Assembly: GCA_004020645.1 (NCBI GenBank)
Contig: SAQL01000033.1
Span: 1 to 64,000 of the forward strand
DNA: 64,000 nucleotides
DNA from: Mesorhizobium sp.
GTDB lineage: Bacteria > Pseudomonadota > Alphaproteobacteria > Rhizobiales > Rhizobiaceae
Direction of reading: 5' to 3'
Part shown: positions 28,076 to 36,462 of the stretch, one piece after another
Layout of the letters: each line of letters begins with the position of its first letter
How positions within the stretch are numbered: position 1 is the stretch's first letter
Made by a program: the position numbers and the translations under genes
The notes under the pieces: model-generated
What the model was told of the DNA's origin: nothing
Databases searched by the model: none
Seen by the model: only the letters and a program-made list of their open reading frames with translations

Positions 28076-29557
28076 CTATCTGTCAGCCGCAATCGTCGCC
28101 TGCAGCCATTGCGTGATGGCATCGAACGCGATCGGTTTGGTCGTGTCGACATCAAACAGCGGTCCGCGCCGCAGCGGCTCGGCGCGGTTGGCCAGTTCGA
28201 TCAGTTCGGGGATGTAGGCCGCGCCGGGATGGCCGGCGGGACGCTGGTCGAGCCGTGCGCGATAGCGCTCGGCCAGAACCTCGCCGGGAGCATGGCACCA
28301 GATCTCGGCGGTCTGCTCGACGCCGGCGCTGCGCAGATGATCCTCGAGAATCTGGCGCGGCTGGAAGCCGAACCAGGCGTCGACGACAAATATGCTGCCC
28401 GCCGGAGCCTCGCCGACGACCGACCAGATGGCTTGGTAACTGGCGCGGCCGAGCGTGCGGTTGAATTCGCGATCGCCGCCGCCGAGCACTTCGAGGAACG
28501 GGTTCTTGATCGTATCGAGCGCGAGCAATGGCCAACCCATGCGCTCGGCGATGCCGCGCGAGACGGTGCTTTTGCCGCTGGCGGGGATGCCGTTGACGAG
28601 CACGGCGCGCCGGCTGGGCACGGCGCGGGCGGTCGGCAAGGACACCGGCGATGCTTGTGCAACTGCTGCTTGTGCAGCTGCCGCGTGCGCGGCGAGCGCT
28701 TGCAGACCGGCGCCGATGACGCCGGCGTCGTCGCCCAGTCGCGCCGCTTCCACAGGGCATTGGTACCACGGAGCCAGGGCAGGAGCCCTGGCAAGCGCCC
28801 GATGGGCCGCGAGGCCAAGTCCGCCGCCGAGCAGCACCAGGTCGGGGTCGAACATGGCCACGGTCGTATCGATTGCCGCGCGCAGCGGCCCGGCCCAGGC
28901 TTCCAGCACGCCGCGCGCCAACGGATCGCCGCCCGCATCCCGGGCAAAAAGCTGATCGACCGAAACATCCGGACCGAGGCCTGCCCGCGCGATCTGACGG
29001 CCAAGCGCGGTGCCTGAGCTGGTGGTTTCAACGCAGCCGCGCCGGCCGCAGACGCACGCTTCGCCTGATATGTCGACCGTGATATGGCCGAGCTGCCCCG
29101 CCGTCCCCTTGCCGCGGACGATCCGCCGGTCTTGGACCACGGCACCACCAATGCCGGTCCCGATCGTGAACATGACGATGCTTTCATGGCCTCTGGCGGC
29201 GCCGAGAGCCATTTCCGCGACCAGTGCCATGTTGCAATCATTGTCGATCACCACGGGCTTGCCCGCCAGGCTTTCCAGTCGCTGCGCCAAGGAGACCGAG
29301 GCGAGATTGACATAGCCTCCGGACAAGACCGCGCCAAGCCGCGCATCGACGCGTCCGGGGACGCCGATGCCGATGGCCGCAACTTCGGGAGAATCGAGCC
29401 GGCGCACCATTTCGCCAATCCGTGAGAGCACGAGCTCCGGGTCCGGTGCGCTCTTCTCGGAAATGCGGTCGAGGATTTCGCCCGTGCCGGAAATACGGGC
29501 GGCGCGCAGATTGGTGCCGCCGATATCGATTCCTATGGCCATCGAACTAAGCGGCAT
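28076..29557 (-). CDS. ROK sugar kinase fused to a P-loop kinase domain
   Basis: A 493-residue fusion. Residues 8-290 form a complete ROK kinase: phosphate loop GIDIGGTNLRAARI, catalytic Asp in IDNDCNMALVAE near 107, GTGIGGAVV, and the zinc site GHITV with CVCGRRGCVE at 158-177. An Ala-rich linker (290-315) leads to a second kinase-like domain with Walker A VNGIPASGKST (321-331), an acidic LALDTIKNP segment, and FVVDAWFGF as a possible Walker B region; it resembles the AAA_33/zeta-type P-loop kinases. ROK enzymes phosphorylate hexoses at C6. The role of the second domain is unknown. A LacD-type aldolase gene lies just upstream on the same strand. Confidence 0.87.
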   Translation of the reverse strand: MPLSSMAIGIDIGGTNLRAARISGTGEILDRISEKSAPDPELVLSRIGEMVRRLDSPEVAAIGIGVPGRVDARLGAVLSGGYVNLASVSLAQRLESLAGKPVVIDNDCNMALVAEMALGAARGHESIVMFTIGTGIGGAVVQDRRIVRGKGTAGQLGHITVDISGEACVCGRRGCVETTSSGTALGRQIARAGLGPDVSVDQLFARDAGGDPLARGVLEAWAGPLRAAIDTTVAMFDPDLVLLGGGLGLAAHRALARAPALAPWYQCPVEAARLGDDAGVIGAGLQALAAHAAAAQAAVAQASPVSLPTARAVPSRRAVLVNGIPASGKSTVSRGIAERMGWPLLALDTIKNPFLEVLGGGDREFNRTLGRASYQAIWSVVGEAPAGSIFVVDAWFGFQPRQILEDHLRSAGVEQTAEIWCHAPGEVLAERYRARLDQRPAGHPGAAYIPELIELANRAEPLRRGPLFDVDTTKPIAFDAITQWLQATIAADR

Positions 29558-29593
29558 GACGTCCCGTGCGTGCCTGGTGTGAACGCCGAATGG

Positions 29594-29690
29594 CTACAGC
29601 GCCGCGCGTCCTTTTGGACGCGCAAGGACGTTGTAGTACTTTGATTTGCGCATGATTTTCCAAGTTCGATGCCGATTATCGAGTCGTGCG
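29594..29690. repeat. Composite palindromic repeat, family B
   Basis: A second copy of the 26417 element (CTACAGCGCCGCGCGTCC arm, then a degraded GCGCATGATT...GTCGTGCGC palindrome). It ends one base before the stop codon of the aldolase gene. Confidence 0.8.
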
Positions 29691-30596
29691 CTAAGCGGCT
29701 TTCTGCCGGTAATTTCCGATCACCGCCTGAAGCTCGCGCAATCTCGACACTGCGATGGTCTTAAGCCTTTCCCGCTGAATGTCACGGTCAAGCGAGATGC
29801 AGTCCTTCCACAGCGACCGGCCGGCGATGACGCCTGACGCGCCGTTCCTCATCGCGATCTCGACCTGGCCCAGGAACGTTGCGTGGTTGACGCCGGCGGA
29901 GAGGACCGCCCATGGCACCTCGCCAGCCATGCTGCTGATCCTGGCGCAGGTTTCCGGCGTTCCGGGATAAGGAAGCTTGAGCACCTTTGCCCCGCATTCC
30001 AGCGAAATCCGGGTGCCCTCTTCGACGAGCCAGGGGATTTTGGCCGTATAGTCTTCAATGCTTTCCCCTTCGAGCTGATAGGTCAGGAACTCGACGACGA
30101 GCAGGAGGTCCTCTTGCGCGAAGTCGGCGATGCATTGGCGCAGAATGGCGACATTGTGCTCATTCGCCTCAGGCCTGTCGGCCCTGAGGTAGACCATGAT
30201 CTTGCCGCCGGTGCCGCCGAGCTCGCGGACGCGGCGCGCGCCGATGCCGGGAGCGAGGCGCGACAGGCGGTAACCGGCGGGCGAGACGTCGAAGCCCGAG
30301 GCATCGAGGCCGATGAGCAGAGCCGTATCGCGGTTCAGCACCCCTTCATCGACAACCCGCGGCACCGCGCAGAGCGGGTCGAGCAGCACGCAGGACGCCT
30401 GGCTGGCGAGGTATCGCGTGATGTCCGACTTGGTGTCGCCGAGCATGTCGTTGGTGATCTTGGCCTGTTCTGCAGGGTCCGCCGCAAGCAAGGTTCGCAT
30501 GCCGCCGCGCTGGTCACAGGCGATGGCCATGATGGCCCCGTCTTGGCCGCATATCTGCTGGTAGCCGCGCAACTCTGCGGTCGTCATCTTTGTCAT
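29691..30596 (-). CDS. LacD-type (tagatose-1,6-bisphosphate) aldolase family protein
   Basis: A 301-residue TIM-barrel class I aldolase of the LacD/DeoC-like group. Visible features are IMAIACDQRGGMRTLL near the start, the phosphate/sugar segment VLLDPLCAVPR, YLRADRPEANEHNV, and GAKVLKLPYPG near 205 with the likely Schiff-base lysine, then WAVLSAGVNHATFLGQV. Family members cleave ketohexose 1,6-bisphosphates. The ATG at 30596 (MTKMTT) is preferred over the one nine codons upstream at 30623. It is divergent from a SorC regulator and upstream of the ROK/P-loop kinase on the same strand, separated by a repeat. Confidence 0.85.
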   Translation of the reverse strand: MTKMTTAELRGYQQICGQDGAIMAIACDQRGGMRTLLAADPAEQAKITNDMLGDTKSDITRYLASQASCVLLDPLCAVPRVVDEGVLNRDTALLIGLDASGFDVSPAGYRLSRLAPGIGARRVRELGGTGGKIMVYLRADRPEANEHNVAILRQCIADFAQEDLLLVVEFLTYQLEGESIEDYTAKIPWLVEEGTRISLECGAKVLKLPYPGTPETCARISSMAGEVPWAVLSAGVNHATFLGQVEIAMRNGASGVIAGRSLWKDCISLDRDIQRERLKTIAVSRLRELQAVIGNYRQKAA

Positions 30597-30876
30597 GGTG
30601 TTCTGTCCGATGTTGGCGCCCATTCACCAGGGCGCAGATCCGTGGAACAAGAAAGGTTTGGTTCTTACTGCCTTTCGGCGGGAGAATTTGCCGCTTTGAT
30701 GCGCTATCGATCCGAGAAATTAGCCTTGGCCCGCAATATGCCGTGGAAACGAGCCCACGTTGCGAGTCAGCCGAATTTGCGCGATAACTGCCATCGGTCG
30801 AGGTCTGTAACACATTACTGAAAGGAATTGCAAGCTGGCTGTCCCTCCCGCACAAGATGCAGCCGCATCGCGGACG

Positions 30877-31782
30877 ATGCTGCATACGGTCGCCAAACTG
30901 CACTATGAGGCTGAGATGTCGCAGGTCGATATCGCGCGGCGGCTTGGCGTCTCCACCGCGACCATATCGCGTCTCCTGCAGCGGGCGCGAGCAGAGGGCA
31001 TCGTGCGGATCGAGGTTCTCGATCTTGCAACGCCCGAGGGCATCACCACGCAATTGGTCGAGGGACTCCAACTTCGCGACGCGGCGGTCATCGAAACGCC
31101 GGCGGCCGGTGCGCTGACGGCCCTGGCTGCGCCGCTCGGCGCCTTGCTCAAGCAAGCGGAACTGACGGCCGGCTCGGTGGTCGCCATTGGCTGGGGGCGA
31201 GCCATTCGCGAGGTGATCCAGGCAGGCCTGCCGCGCATTCCCGGCGTTCTTACCGTCGCTGCCACCGGCGGCATGCAGCAGCAGGCGCCGCATTTTCAGA
31301 TCAATGAGTTTGTGCGGCTCGCCGCCGAAGAGTTCGGCGGGACGCCGCATTTCATCCATGCGCCGTATCTGCCGTCCTCCGAGTTGCGTGAGGTCTTCCT
31401 CGGCGATGCGGCCATCCGCGACAGCGTCGCGCTTTGGGACCGGACCGACGTTGCGATCGTCGGCGTCGGCCTGCCCCATGCCATCAATCCGCCCGAAGCG
31501 AGTGCGGCCACGCTGAGCGAACAGGCCCTGTTTCATGCGGCTGGAGACGTTATCCGTCATTACTTCGACGCCGAAGGCACCCTCATCCCGTGGGAGGGGG
31601 AGGGCCGGATGATCGCAATGTCGCCGGCCCAGCTTCGAGCCGTCCCCCTGTCGATCGGCGTTGCCGCCTCGCCGGAGAAGGCGATGGCCATCATCGGTGC
31701 CGTCCGCGCCGGGCTTATCAACGCTCTGGTTACGGACACGAAGACGGCCCAGGCCATCCTCGAGGCTCTCTTGCCCCGATAA
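30877..31782 (+). CDS. SorC/DeoR-type sugar-responsive transcriptional regulator
   Basis: A 301-residue regulator with an N-terminal helix-turn-helix (MSQVDIARRLGVSTATISRLLQRARAEGIV, split around residues 14-40) and a SorC sugar-binding domain. The domain includes GWGRAIREVI, VAATGGMQQQAPHFQIN, VGVGLPHAINPP and the final GVAASPEKAMAIIGAVRAGLINALVTD. Members sense phosphorylated sugars. Its position between the aldolase and the ABC operon suggests it controls both. The ATG at 30877 is used; the open frame extends upstream to about 30838 without an obvious start. Confidence 0.88.
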   Translation: MLHTVAKLHYEAEMSQVDIARRLGVSTATISRLLQRARAEGIVRIEVLDLATPEGITTQLVEGLQLRDAAVIETPAAGALTALAAPLGALLKQAELTAGSVVAIGWGRAIREVIQAGLPRIPGVLTVAATGGMQQQAPHFQINEFVRLAAEEFGGTPHFIHAPYLPSSELREVFLGDAAIRDSVALWDRTDVAIVGVGLPHAINPPEASAATLSEQALFHAAGDVIRHYFDAEGTLIPWEGEGRMIAMSPAQLRAVPLSIGVAASPEKAMAIIGAVRAGLINALVTDTKTAQAILEALLPR

Positions 31783-32273
31783 TGGTGGGCACGCCGATGT
31801 GTGACATCGGCACAGCTGATCGATCCCAAACTGATTGACACCAAACGCGGATCACCAGCCCGCCGCCGCGAAATCATCAGTTGTGTCGTCAAGGAGTTGG
31901 GGCAATAGTCTCCGTGAGGGGCTCTGCGGAGCAGACAGATGGTGTCCGGTTTGAAAGCGTTTCGATCATGGAAATACCCGGTTGCAATTTCTTTCAGCAA
32001 AGTGTTACAACATTGCGGCTAGGCAAGCATGCGCGCCGAGCGGCGCTGTTCCCTGCACCTTGCGGAGGCTAGGAACGGGACTGCGCATAAGGCTGGTCGG
32101 TTTCGACTGGCTGATCTGACGATTGGGGGCCGCTCGGGAGGAAAGCTGCCCATAATAGCAAGCAGGCGAAACCTGTTTCTCGCCGCCAGCACTTCACATA
32201 GCCGGAACGAATTGACCGCCATTTCAATGTCGATCGCAACGGCAAATCTGCCAACACCATTGAGGAGGATGTT
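31783..32273. other. Long leader region before the sugar ABC operon
   Basis: These 491 bp carry no gene I can support. A 7-bp hairpin, GCCGATG (31793-31799) with CATCGGC (31805-31811), follows the regulator stop. At 31951-31965 the sequence TTGAAAGCGTTTCGA has GAAA/TTTC arms like a sugar-repressor site but is one base short of the LacI-type spacing. AGGAGG precedes the downstream start codon. Confidence 0.4.
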
Positions 32274-33254
32274 ATGAAGAAAATTGTTGCCGCCTTGGCG
32301 GCTCTCGCCATCTGCGCAACGGCGCTGGTCACGCCGGCGTTGGCGCAGGACAAAAAATTCACCATTGCGCTCATTCCGGGTCTTACCACCGATGGCTTTT
32401 ACATCACCATGCGCAAGGGAGCCCAGGCGGCAGCCGATGCCCTTGGCGTGACCCTGGTTTTCCAGGGCGCCCCGGATTTCAATCCGGTAACGCAGGTCCC
32501 TGTGCTTGACGCGGTCATCGCCAAGAAGCCGGACGCCATCCTGATCGCGCCGACCGACAAGGTTCAGTTGGTCGAACCCCTGCGCAAGGCCCATGACGCC
32601 GGCATTCCGGTGATCACCGTCGACACATTCATCGGCAGCGGCGTCTACCAGACCGGCGCCGGCGAGGCGGATTTCCCACTTTCCTATATTGCCTCGGATA
32701 ACATTCTGGGCGGCGAGATCGCCGCGCGGGCATTGGCCAAGGCCATAGGCGACAAGGGCAAGGTCTACGTGTCGAACGTCAAGCCTGGCATTTCGACCAC
32801 CGACCAGCGTGAAGAGGGCTTCAAGAAGGAGATGGCGGCCAATCATCCCGGCATCACCGTTCTCGAAACCCAGTTCAACGACAACGACGCCAACAAGGCC
32901 GCCTCGCAACTGCAGGCTGTGTTCGCGCGCAATCCCGATCTCGTTGGCGTGTTCGGTGCAAATCTGTTCTCGGCGCTCGGCGCGGCGAATGGCGTCCAGC
33001 AGGCCGGGCAGACCGGCACCGTCAAGGTCGTGGCGTTCGACGCGCCGACCAGCATTGTCGATAACATCAACACTGGCCTTGTCGACGTAGCGATTGCCCA
33101 GCATCCCGCGGAAATCGGTTATTTCGGCGTCATGTCGGCCTATGCCCATCTGACCGGCCAGTCGATCCCGGTTGCGGTCGGCACCGGCTTTACGATCATG
33201 GACAAGGCCAACATCGCCGACCCGAACATCTCGAAGTACCTCTATTCCGAATAA
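32274..33254 (+). CDS. Sugar ABC transporter substrate-binding protein (RbsB type)
   Basis: A 326-residue periplasmic-binding protein of peripla_BP_4 type. The signal peptide is MKKIVAALAALAICATALV..., cleaved near ALA/QDK at 25. Core pieces include FTIALIPGLTTDGFYITMRKGA, DAILIAPTDKVQLVEPL, GIPVITVDTF and the late AQHPAEIGYFGV. Ligands are typically pentoses or hexoses. The ATG follows TTGAGGAGG. It is the first gene of a three-gene transporter and is followed by a 16-bp hairpin. Confidence 0.92.
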   Translation: MKKIVAALAALAICATALVTPALAQDKKFTIALIPGLTTDGFYITMRKGAQAAADALGVTLVFQGAPDFNPVTQVPVLDAVIAKKPDAILIAPTDKVQLVEPLRKAHDAGIPVITVDTFIGSGVYQTGAGEADFPLSYIASDNILGGEIAARALAKAIGDKGKVYVSNVKPGISTTDQREEGFKKEMAANHPGITVLETQFNDNDANKAASQLQAVFARNPDLVGVFGANLFSALGAANGVQQAGQTGTVKVVAFDAPTSIVDNINTGLVDVAIAQHPAEIGYFGVMSAYAHLTGQSIPVAVGTGFTIMDKANIADPNISKYLYSE

Positions 33255-33260
33255 GTCCAG

Positions 33261-33294
33261 CAGGTCTCCTTCCGGCCTGCCGGAAGGAGACCTG
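33261..33294 (+). terminator. Perfect 16-bp hairpin after the sugar-binding protein gene
   Basis: CAGGTCTCCTTCCGGC (33261-33276) pairs fully with GCCGGAAGGAGACCTG (33279-33294). No T-run follows. As after potF, it sits between the binding-protein gene and the membrane components, which fits a 3'-end stabiliser or partial terminator that raises binding-protein levels. Confidence 0.7.
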
Positions 33295-33337
33295 CGCCGG
33301 GTCCCTTTGACCCTGTTTGACCGGATCGGAACCATTC

Positions 33338-34390
33338 ATGACTTCTACATCATCAAGCGAAACGCATGTCGCTCCTCAGGCGGATCACGGTGATCCGGCC
33401 AGGAGTTGGCTCGCACGCATCGCCGAAGGACGCGCCTGGTTGTTCCTCGCCGCCCTGATCATCTGTTTTGAGGTCTGGTCGAGGCTCTCCTTCGGCGCGA
33501 CCTTCGTGCTCAACCCGTTCAACGTGCAGTCCATTGCGATATTTGCCGTGGCGCCGCTGCTGCTGGCGACCGGGCAGACCTTCGTCATCATTTCGGGAGG
33601 CATCGACCTCTCGCTGGGCTTCATCATGGGTCTCGCAGCCGTCGTCGCGGCCCACGCCACGAATATGGCTGGAGCCGCCATGCCGGTGCCTCTGGCCATG
33701 ATGTTGGGCATTCTGGCGGCCGTGATCGTCGCCGGAGTGCCTGGCCTCATCAACGGCCTGCTGATCTCGCGGCTTCGAATTCCACCCTTCATCGGCACGC
33801 TTGGCATGTTTGGCGTGGCGCGTGGTGCTGCGTTCCTGCTGGCCGGCGGCACGACGGTGCCGGTCCAGAATTCCTGGTTCGCGCTGCTTGGCAACGGCAG
33901 GTTCTACGGCGTGCCTTATCTCGTCATCATTGCCGCCGTCTTTGTCGTGGTGATGCACTACATCCTGAGCCAGACCCGGTTCGGCCAGCATAATTACGCC
34001 ATCGGCGCCAATGTGCAGGCGGCGAGTCGCGCAGGCATCGACATCAGGGGCCACATCCTGCGCCTCTACGTGCTTTCGGCGATGTGCGCCGGCCTCGGTG
34101 GCGCGCTCTATGCAGCGCGCTTCACCGCGGGCGCCGCCCAGGCCGGCGAACCCTTGCTGCTCGACAGTGTCGCAGCCGTGGTGATCGGCGGCGCCAGTCT
34201 GTTCGGTGGCTCCGGCACCATCTTCGGGACGGTCGCCGGCGCCTTGGTCATCGCCGTCATTCAATACGGGCTGGTTTTCGTCAATGTCGAGCCGTTCTGG
34301 CAGTTCATCGCCGTCGGCCTCGTCATCATTATCTCCGTCCTTATCGACCAGGCGCAGCGCCGGTTCAGTGGAGCTCGCCAGGATGAATAG
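33338..34390 (+). CDS. Sugar ABC transporter permease (RbsC type)
   Basis: A 350-residue permease of the BPD_transp_2 group with eight to ten helices. Characteristic pieces are GQTFVIISGGIDLSLGFIMGL near residue 80, GLLISRLRIPPFIGTLGMFG, and GGALYAARF followed by SVAAVVIGGASLFGGSGTI. The ATG at 33338 is preferred over a TTG seven codons upstream. The last eight bases overlap the ATPase gene. Confidence 0.91.
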   Translation: MTSTSSSETHVAPQADHGDPARSWLARIAEGRAWLFLAALIICFEVWSRLSFGATFVLNPFNVQSIAIFAVAPLLLATGQTFVIISGGIDLSLGFIMGLAAVVAAHATNMAGAAMPVPLAMMLGILAAVIVAGVPGLINGLLISRLRIPPFIGTLGMFGVARGAAFLLAGGTTVPVQNSWFALLGNGRFYGVPYLVIIAAVFVVVMHYILSQTRFGQHNYAIGANVQAASRAGIDIRGHILRLYVLSAMCAGLGGALYAARFTAGAAQAGEPLLLDSVAAVVIGGASLFGGSGTIFGTVAGALVIAVIQYGLVFVNVEPFWQFIAVGLVIIISVLIDQAQRRFSGARQDE

Positions 34391-35138
34391 TTCCGAACAA
34401 ACCGCCCCCCTTCTCGAAGTCCGACACCTTTCCAAGCATTTCGGCGCGGTGCAGGCGCTGAATGATTTCTCCATGGCCGTGCGGCCGGGCGAAGTGGTGG
34501 CGCTGGCCGGCGACAACGGCGCCGGCAAGACGACGCTGATCAAGGCGATATCGGGCGTGTTTCAGCCGACCGGCGGTGAAATTCTGCTGCGGGGGCAGCC
34601 AGTCACCTTCGCGACGCCGCAGGAGGCGCGCGAAAAAGGCATCGAGACCATCTACCAGGATCTCGCTCTCGCCGACAATTTGTCCATCGGCGCCAATATC
34701 TTCCTCGGCCGTGAACCCATGCGCAAGGCCTTCGGTTTCTTGCCTGTGCTCGATCGCAAGGCCATGGCCGTCGCCGCCAAGCAGACCATGGGACGGCTGG
34801 ACTTCCATGTCAGCCGGCTCGACGCCCCGGTCAGCAATTTCTCCGGCGGTCAACGGCAGGCCGTTGCCATCGGCCGGGCCGTCTTTTGGGACGCGCAGAT
34901 CCTGATCATGGACGAACCGACCGCGGCCCTCGGCGTCCCGGAGCAGCGCAAGGTCATTTCGCTCATCCACCAGCTCAAGGCGCAAGGCCGGGGCGTGATC
35001 TTCATCTCGCACAATCTGCTGGATATTTTCGCCGTTTCCGACCGCATCGTCGTGCTGCGCCGCGGCGTTCAGGCCGGCGAGCGCAAAATCTCGGAGACCA
35101 ATCATGACGAAGTCGTCAAGCTCATGGTTGGCGGCTAA
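34383..35138 (+). CDS. Sugar ABC transporter ATP-binding protein (single ABC domain)
   Basis: A 251-residue ATPase with one ABC domain: Walker A GDNGAGKTT, Q-loop TIYQDLALADN, signature NFSGGQRQAVAIGRA, Walker B ILIMDEPTAALGV and SHNLLDIF. RbsA proteins usually carry two ABC domains in about 500 residues, so this is the half-size form (FrcA-like, as for fructose uptake in Sinorhizobium). The ATG at 34383 overlaps the permease end. Its TAA stop is made by the first bases of a family A repeat. Confidence 0.91.
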   Translation: MNSSEQTAPLLEVRHLSKHFGAVQALNDFSMAVRPGEVVALAGDNGAGKTTLIKAISGVFQPTGGEILLRGQPVTFATPQEAREKGIETIYQDLALADNLSIGANIFLGREPMRKAFGFLPVLDRKAMAVAAKQTMGRLDFHVSRLDAPVSNFSGGQRQAVAIGRAVFWDAQILIMDEPTAALGVPEQRKVISLIHQLKAQGRGVIFISHNLLDIFAVSDRIVVLRRGVQAGERKISETNHDEVVKLMVGG

Positions 35139-35292
35139 TGCATGTCGCCCAAAAGCTTGCCCTCGGGCTTGACTCAGGGCTTGACCCAGGGCTTGACCCG
35201 AGGGTGCGCCGCGGTTTTGGGACAACGACATGCATAAAAACAAGAATTTAAAGCGCGTCGCATGAAATCCCTCAGACGCGAAGCGCTTTAGG
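35136..35292. repeat. Family A palindromic element, copy 2
   Basis: It begins CTAATGCATGTCGCCCAAAAG and supplies the TAA stop of the preceding ATPase gene. It contains a 12-bp unit GGGCTTGACCCA repeated three times (35165-35200), then GGTTTTGGGACAACGACATG, and ends in the palindrome AAAGCGCGTCGC...GAAGCGCTTT (35248-35292). No gene is supported between 35139 and 36027. Confidence 0.85.
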
Positions 35293-35419
35293 CCGAACCT
35301 TCCGATTGTTGAACAACGCACTTCCCCGAGGGGATCAGCTTCCGGGTGGCGAGCCGGCCAAGCCGGCAATTCTCCGGCGATAAGCGACTGCGACAGGATC
35401 GCCGGCACAGCCACCGCGC

Positions 35420-35524
35420 CTAAAGCGCGTCGCATTTGACCGGCCTCACGCGACGCGCTTTAGGTTGTTGTTTATGCATGTCGTTATCCAAAACCGCTGC
35501 ACACTTTTGCGCGACATGCATTAG
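35420..35524. repeat. Family A palindromic element, inverted copy
   Basis: The palindrome CTAAAGCGCGTCGC...GCGACGCGCTTTAG (35420-35463) is followed by the element in reverse order (TTATGCATGTCGTTATCC..., ...GCGCGACATGCATTAG). With the copy at 35136 it forms a roughly 390-bp inverted arrangement. Confidence 0.85.
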
Positions 35525-35812
35525 CTGCTCAGCATCTCAATGCGCCCGCCCGATTTCCGGCGAAATATGCTCACCCCCGACGATGACAAAATGCCATCCA
35601 GATACGCTCGGCGCGGCGGAAAGAAGCAGGATGGCGAGCAGAGTCGACATTGCCTGAGGATGTCACTATATAGCGGCGGCTTTGGCTGCGTACCCTAGGA
35701 TCGCGCAGCGAATGGCGCCGCAAACGTGCCACGTATGTGACATCTATTGTCATACAAATTGACTGGATTATCGTAAAAAAGCAAGTAGAAACAATGGCGC
35801 GATCCGGGACAT

Positions 35813-35832
35813 GATTCCAGCCAACGGTGCCA
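35813..35832 (+). repeat. Third, degenerate tRNA-His att-like copy
   Basis: GATTCCAGCCAACGGTGCCA matches the tRNA-His 3' end (26689-26708) at 18 of 20 positions. The following CTCCTCAAGAAAA also resembles the TTCCTCAATAAA just after the tRNA. An 18-19-bp unit starting TCTCCTCAAGAA is then tandemly repeated (35834-35870). It may be the outer border of an older island that includes the sugar cassette. Confidence 0.5.
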
Positions 35833-36027
35833 GTCTCCTCAAGAAAATAGAATCTCCTCAAGAATTAGAATGTGCTCCTTGAACCATCGATTTCCGTCAG
35901 CCCTGTGGAGCTTGGGCAAGATCGGCTTGCCGGGTGACGACGACTCGGTTGGAATGGGAGCGTGCATCTTTTCGGGGATGCCGGCGTTTATGACAACCAA
36001 CCGGCGCAGCCGCCAGGGAACAGCAGC

Positions 36028-36270
36028 ATGAGCGAACACGCGATCGAGTTCTTGCAGGAGTGGATCGGCGAAAAGGTCCACTGCCAGTCCTCGCTGGACA
36101 GGATCGAGGAGCAGGCCGAGACCCTCGCCAGGGAATGCGCGGCCAAGGCGGCTGAGGCCGGCATACCGCTGGAGGATATCCAGGAAGAGGTCGGCGACAT
36201 TCAGGAACTTATCGCGTCGAGGCTGGAAGAGGCGGCTGAGGCCGACCAGGACGAAAAGAATTCGGACTAA
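36028..36270 (+). CDS. DUF768 family protein
   Basis: An 80-residue acidic helical protein (MSEHAIEFLQEWIGEKV..., then a long EEQAETLARECAAKAAEAG helix and an Asp/Glu-rich end). It matches the DUF768 small proteins found in many copies in Mesorhizobium; the function is unknown. The ATG at 36028 is chosen because the family begins MSERA/MSEHAIEFL; the open frame extends to 35962. Its TAA stop is the second codon of a family A repeat. It sits just outside the att-like border. Confidence 0.8.
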   Translation: MSEHAIEFLQEWIGEKVHCQSSLDRIEEQAETLARECAAKAAEAGIPLEDIQEEVGDIQELIASRLEEAAEADQDEKNSD

Positions 36271-36373
36271 TGCCTGTCGCCCAAAAGTGCGCAGCGGTTT
36301 TGGGATAACGACATGCATAAAACAAAGAACTAAAGCGCGTCGCATGAATCCCTTCAAACGCGACGCGCTTTAG
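36267..36373. repeat. Family A palindromic element, copy 4
   Basis: It starts CTAATGCCTGTCGCCCAAAAG, has GGTTTTGGGATAACGACATG in the middle, and ends in a 44-bp palindrome CTAAAGCGCGTCGC...GCGACGCGCTTTAG (36330-36373). It supplies the stop codon of the DUF768 gene. Confidence 0.88.
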
Positions 36374-36462
36374 CGAGTGACATGCCGACCCGCCGAAAGG
36401 CATCTATTTACCAGGCTCAACCATTTCCAAGACCCGTGCGACGCGTGACACGCCACACAGTC

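Noticed and set aside
31951..31965. LacI-type operator TTGAAAGCGTTTCGA before the sugar ABC operon.
   Set aside because: The spacing is one base short of the LacI-family palindrome and the local regulator is a SorC protein; kept only as a note in the leader entry.
35139..36027. Short frames between the ABC ATPase and the DUF768 gene.
   Set aside because: All fall in palindromic repeats or the att-like scar and show no domain.
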